From: Salvelinus alpinus
Taxonomy: Eukaryota; Chordata; Actinopteri; Salmoniformes; Salmonidae
DNA length: 64,000 nt
Assembly (NCBI RefSeq): GCF_045679555.1
Contig: NC_092098.1
Location: 18,489,038-18,553,037, forward strand
Reading direction: 5' to 3'
In this document: piece after piece, positions 59,533-64,000 of the stretch
Layout: each line of letters starts with the position of its first letter
Position numbering within the stretch: the first letter of the stretch is position 1
Position numbers and translations under genes: made by a program
The notes under the pieces: model-generated
Told to the model about the DNA's origin: nothing
Databases searched by the model: none
Seen by the model: the letters and a program-made list of their open reading frames with translations, nothing else

Positions 59533-61240
59533 TCATCAAAACTATGAAATAACACATATGGAATCATGTAGTAACCAAAAAAGTGTTAGATAAATCAAAA
59601 TATATTTTAGATTTTTCAAAGTTGCCACCCTTTGCCTTGATGACAGCTTTATACACACTTGGCATTCTCTCAACCAACTTTTTTTTAACCTTTATTTATC
59701 TAGGCAAGTCAGTTAAATTAAGAACAAATTCTTATTTACAATGACGGCCTACCCCGGCCAAACCCAGACGACGCAGGGCCAATTTTGCACCGCCCTACGG
59801 GACTCCCAATCACGGCCGGATGTGATACAGCCTGGAATCCCAACCAGGGACTGTAGTGACGCCTCTTGCACTGAGATGGAGTGCCTTAGACCGCTGCGCC
59901 ACTCAGGAACACTGAGGTTCATGAGGTAGTCACCTGGAATGCATTTCAATTAACAGATGTGCCTTGTTAAAAGTTAATTTGTGGAATTTCTTTCCTTCTT
60001 TAATGCTTTTGAGCCAATCAGTCGTGTTGTGATAAGGTAGGGGTGATATACAGAAGATAACCCTATTTGGTAAAAGACCAAGTCCATATTAAGGCAAGAA
60101 CAGCTCAAATAAGCAAAGAGAAACGACAGTCCATCATTACTTTAAGATATGAATGTCAGTCAATACGGAACATTTCAAGAACTTTGAACGTTTTTTCAAG
60201 TGCAGTCGCAAAAACCATCAAGCCCTATGATGAAACTGGCTGTCATGAGGACAGCCACAAGAAAGGAAGACCCAGAGTTACTTCTGCTGCAGAGGATAAG
60301 TTCATTAGAGTTACCAGCCTCAGATTGCAGCCCAAATAAATGCTTCACAGAGTTCAAGTAACAGACACATCTCAACATTAACTGTTCAGAGGAGGCTGCG
60401 TGAATCAGGCCTTCAAGGTCGAATTGCTGCAAAGAAACCACTACTAAACAACACCAAAAAGAAGAAGAGACTTGCTTGAGCCAAGAAACACGAGCCATGG
60501 ACATTAGACCGGTGGAAATCTGTCCTGTGGTCCAAATGTTTTATTTTTGGTTCCAACCGCCGTGTCTTTGTGAGACACAGAGTAGTGTGGTGTGGTTCCC
60601 ACGTGAAGCATGGAGGAGGTGGTTTGATGGTGTGGGGTGCTTTGCTGGTGACACTGTCTGTGATTTATTTAGAATTCAAGGCCCACTTAACCAGCATGGC
60701 TACAACAGCATTCTGCAGTGATACACCATCCCACCTGGTTTGCGCATAGTGGGACTATCATTTGTTTTTCAACAGGACAATGACCCAAAACACACCTCCA
60801 GGCTGTGTAAGGGCTATTTGACCAAGAAGGAGAGTGATGGAGTGCTGCATCAGATGACCTGGCCTCCACAATCACCCAACCTCAACTCAATTGAGATGGT
60901 TTGGGATGAGTTGGACCGCAGAGTGAAGGAAAAGCAGCCAACAAGTGTTCAGCATATGTGGGAACTCCTTCAAGACTGTTGGAAAAGCATTCCTCGTGAA
61001 GCTGGTTGAGAGAATGCCAAGAGTGTGTAAAGCTGTCATCAAGGCAAAGGATGGCTACTTTGAAGAATCTCAAAAATAAATATATTTTGATTTGTTTAAC
61101 ACTAGTGTTGGTTAATGAATGATTCCATTTGTGTTATTTCATAGTTTTGATGTCTTCAATATCATTCTATTGTAGAAAATAGTATGAATAAAGAAAAACC
61201 CTTGAATGAGTAGGTGTGTCCAAACTTTTGACTGGTACTG
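59533..61240 (+). mobile_element. Tc1-like element, family C, nested in family A
   Basis: The right end aacttttgactggtactg is intact and followed by TA; the left inverted repeat is lost. The plus strand holds the transposase: 60067-60339 (HIKARTAQISKEKRQSI, a helix-turn-helix, then [18 protein letters not shown]), a broken middle, and 60740-61009 with [14 protein letters not shown] (second Asp) and SPNLNSIEMVWDELDR (Glu). A pseudogene, but long stretches are clear. Confidence 0.9.
59680..59911 (-). repeat. tRNA-derived SINE (HpaI-like), reverse orientation, nearly complete
   Basis: The plus strand begins with the tail complement (ctttatttatctaggcaagt, aacaaattcttatttacaat). It passes the body (gggccaattttgcaccgccc) and ends in the tRNA-like head complement (cttagaccgctgcgccactc), whose sense reading, gagtggcgcagcggtctaag, is an A-box. 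It sits inside the family C Tc1 element. Confidence 0.9.
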
Positions 61241-62608
61241 TAAGTATTCAGACCCTTTACTCAGTCCTTTGTAGCACCTTTGACAGCAATTACAGCCTCA
61301 CGTCTTCTTGGGTATGACACTACAAACTTGGCACACCTGTATTTTTGGAGTTCCTCCCATTATTCTCTGCAGATCCTCTCAAGCTATGTCAGGTTGGATG
61401 GGGAGCGTCGCAGCACAGCTATTTTAAGGTCTCTACCGAGATTTTCGATCGGTTTCAAATCCAGGCTTTGGCTGGGCCACTCAAGGACATTCAGAGACTT
61501 GTCCCGAAGCCACTCCTGCGTTGTCTTGGATGTGTGCTTAGGGTCATTGTCCTGTTGGAAGGGGAACCTTTGCCACAGTCTGAGGTCCTGAGCAAGTTTT
61601 CATCAAGGATCTCTCTGTACTTTGCCCCGTTGATCTTCCCTCGATTCTGACTAGTCTCCCAGTCACTGCCGCTGAAAAACATCCCCACAGCGTGATGCTG
61701 CCACCACCATGCTTCACCGTAGGGATGGTGCCAGGTTCTCTAGATGTGACGCTTGGCATTCAGGCCAAAGAGTTCATTCTTGGTTCTCATGGTCTGAGAA
61801 TCCTTTGGGTGCCTTTTGGCAAACTCCAAGCAGGCTGTCATGTGCTTTTTACTGAGGAGTGGCTTCGGTCTGGCCACTCTACCATGAAGGCCTGATTGGT
61901 GGAGTGCTGCAGAGATGGTTGTCATTCTGGAAGGTTCTCCCATCTCCTCAGAGGAACTCTGGAGCTCTGTCAGAGTGACCATCAGGTTCTTGGTCACCTC
62001 CCTGACCAAGGCCCTTCTCCCCCGATTGCTCAGTTTGGCCGGGCGGCCAGCTCTAGGAAGAGTCTTGGTTGTTCCAAGCTTCTTCCATTTAAGAATGATG
62101 GAGGCCACTGTGTTCTTGGACCTTCAATGCTGTAGACATTTATTGATACCCCTTCCCCAAGATCTGTGCCTCGACACAATCGTCTCGGAGCTCTACAGAC
62201 AATTCCTTCGACCTCATGGCTTGGTTTTTGGTCTGACATGCACTGTCAATTGTGGGACCTTATATAGACAGGTTGGTGCCTTTCCAAGTCATGACCAATC
62301 AATTGAATTTACCACAGGTGGACTCCAATCAAGTTGTAGAAACATCTCAAGGATGATCAATGGAAACAGGATGCACCGGAGCTCAATTTCGAGTCTCATA
62401 GCAAAGGGTCTAAATACGTACGTAAATAAGATATGTTTTTTATTTGTAATACATTAGCAAAAATGTCTAAAAACCTGTTTTTGCTTTGACATTATGGGGT
62501 ATTGTGTGTAAATTGACAAGGATTTTTTTCTATCCACTTTAGAATAAGGCTGTAACGTAACAAAATGTGGAAAAAGTAAAGGGGTCTGAATACTTTCCGA
62601 ATGCACTG

Positions 62609-64000
62609 TACATCATGGCCCAACACTCACAGCAGACTTATAGCCAGTATGCCCATAAAAGGAATGAAAAAAAAGTGTGTAAGTCTTATGTCTGTTTTAT
62701 GATGTTTTATGGTATACAAGCTTTCTCCTGCTGTGTACCCTAAACATATTTCCTATGCTGTGAGAGTGATTAATACAGCTATATTGACAAGGCTCCATGT
62801 TCTCTTTCCTCTCAAAAAGGTAAATGCACAATCAGCCAGCCTGTATTTCAGTGTGTGTGGAGTGGACGGGGGGGTGACAGTACGCCTGAGCTGAGCCACA
62901 ACAGCATGCCTTATTTTCCAGTTGTGTGGCTGATTAGGGCTGCGTTCTTTCCCCTCTGTGTCAGCAGGCCCCGATTCGCTGGTCAGGCCACTTGTCACCC
63001 TGCCACTTCCTATCATCACCGGCGGGCCGGTGGGACAGAGCAGGGAGCTGGAGAGAGTAAAGCTTTGGCTGGAATGAGGCCTGGCGGCGTCACACAGACA
63101 AGAGGGCTGTATAGTAGAGCTGTGACTGGGGCAAGGTCTGTAGGAGCAGGAACTAACTAGGACCCAGACACATTCAGCCATCTACAAGTGAATAGTACAA
63201 ACCCTTGACATGGTTGGTTTTCAAACAAATACAACTCTACTTCAACAGTGCATATTTGAATTCCTTGTTTTTTTTAAATGTATGATTTAACAATATCTGG
63301 GACACATTTCTCATAAAGATTTTACCTAAGTTTGTAGGGCGAGAGATGAATAAAGCAACTGTGTATTTCTGACAAAGTCAGAGCCCAGTTTTCTATGGAG
63401 TGGTTAGCCTGATGATATTTCATAATTTCCTCTATCCATGTCTTGGCAACATGAACATAACATTTGCCAGTGAAATTAAGCTTTAAGTGCATTTGCAGAG
63501 CACTGGGAAATATTTCACCATGATTAAGATACAAGGCTATTCCATGAGTGACAACTTATATTTGTAAACAAGTTAGGGCCTATAACTATCTATTACCATA
63601 GCCATTTATTTTATGGTATAAACTATGAACTGAGTCACACCACAAATGTGAGTTGAATCTAACTTCAGTGATTCTTTGAACTTTGTTAATTGCCCTACAA
63701 GATCCAGTAAAACATTGAAAGTAGATTGCATGTAAGGCCTACATTGTGTCTCTGTCACTATGCTAAAAATGGATTTGCATTAATGATTTGATGAATCACC
63801 TAAATCATACACTATACTGTCTATTTTCCCAGCCAACCAAACAGACTGCTTAACATGACATAGCCTTACTGATTAGACATCATTTCATTGTGTAGTTCAG
63901 GCCAACAGGTTCTTGGCTGCCAGTCATTGTTAAGAAGTGACTTTTCTGGGTAAAAATAGTTCATCTCTCACATGAAAAGGGAACTAAGAATGTGCAGTTC
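62609..64000. other. Right edge of window, no feature recognised
   Basis: No gene or repeat ends were recognised. A moderately GC-rich patch near 62930-63060 (accggcgggccggtgggaca) is not CpG-dense enough to call a promoter island. By position this is moesin intron 1 or upstream sequence. Confidence 0.4.

Larger units (their letters stand above)
59339..62608 (-). mobile_element. Tc1-like element, family A, split by family C
   Basis: The left end is gtgcatttggaaagtatg and the right end tactttccgaatgcactg, with TA at each side. The family A transposase lies on the minus strand between about 62215 and 61265. It reads ASIILKWKKLGTTKTLPRAG, LSKKHMTACLEFAKRH and [12 protein letters not shown] (62108-61740), then other frames toward the C-terminus. 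It has several frameshifts. A family C element with a SINE inside occupies 59533-61240. Confidence 0.9.

Noticed and set aside
62753-63181. 142-codon minus-strand ORF near the right edge
   Set aside because: Low-complexity Ser/Pro composition, no motif, overlapped by an equally long plus-strand ORF.

Overview
This window is eukaryotic chromosomal DNA from a teleost, almost certainly a salmonid. The reasons are spliced vertebrate genes, tRNA-derived SINEs sharing the 3' tail 'taagaatttgttcttaactg', several Tc1-like transposon families typical of salmonid genomes, and long TG/CA/TATG microsatellites. Family names are assigned from memory of sequence patterns; no database was searched.

Three host genes were reconstructed exon by exon. 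(1) An ARHGAP20-like RhoGAP gene on the + strand (coding exons between 2883 and 10567) has the whole GAP domain and the Ser-rich C-terminal region; its 5' exons lie outside or were not found. (2) A complete four-exon adrenodoxin gene (fdx1) lies on the - strand, 17702 to 16383. (3) A moesin-type ERM gene lies on the - strand, with exons 2 to 13 between 57081 and 37297; only the few-codon first exon is missing. As I recall, human 11q22 carries RDX, FDX1 and ARHGAP20 in the same order, and EZR and TAGAP are neighbours on 6q25, so this looks like the moesin member of an ancient duplicated ERM/FDX1/ARHGAP20 block.

Most of the remaining sequence is mobile DNA, much of it nested. 1-2710: LINE fragment and a Tc1 element inside a MITE. 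3.9-8.5 kb: intronic SINE, palindromic MITE and a 2.5-kb TA-flanked element. 11.3-12.25 kb: a long inverted repeat with microsatellites at its centre. 12.2-16.0 kb: three inverted-repeat elements. 18.8-27.5 kb: six or more DNA elements, including an almost full-length Tc1. 28-30 kb: an unclassified repeat and a LINE 3' half. 31.3-36.0 kb: a complete 4.46-kb PIF/Harbinger transposon with an apparently intact spliced nuclease gene, inserted inside another inverted-repeat element.

The moesin introns hold an inverted LINE pair (37.9-40.6 kb), a Tc1-in-Tc1 nest with a SINE (45.5-48.0 kb) and a four-level nest (52.5-56.6 kb: Tc1, hAT pseudogene, 8-bp-TSD element, SINE). A second Tc1-in-Tc1 nest with a SINE lies at 59.3-62.6 kb.

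The three host genes are not an operon. They act separately in Rho signalling, mitochondrial electron transfer and membrane-actin linkage, and their adjacency is read as inherited synteny. The most useful second looks are the synteny block, the intact Harbinger nuclease, the long palindrome and the shared insertion site of the two Tc1 nests.
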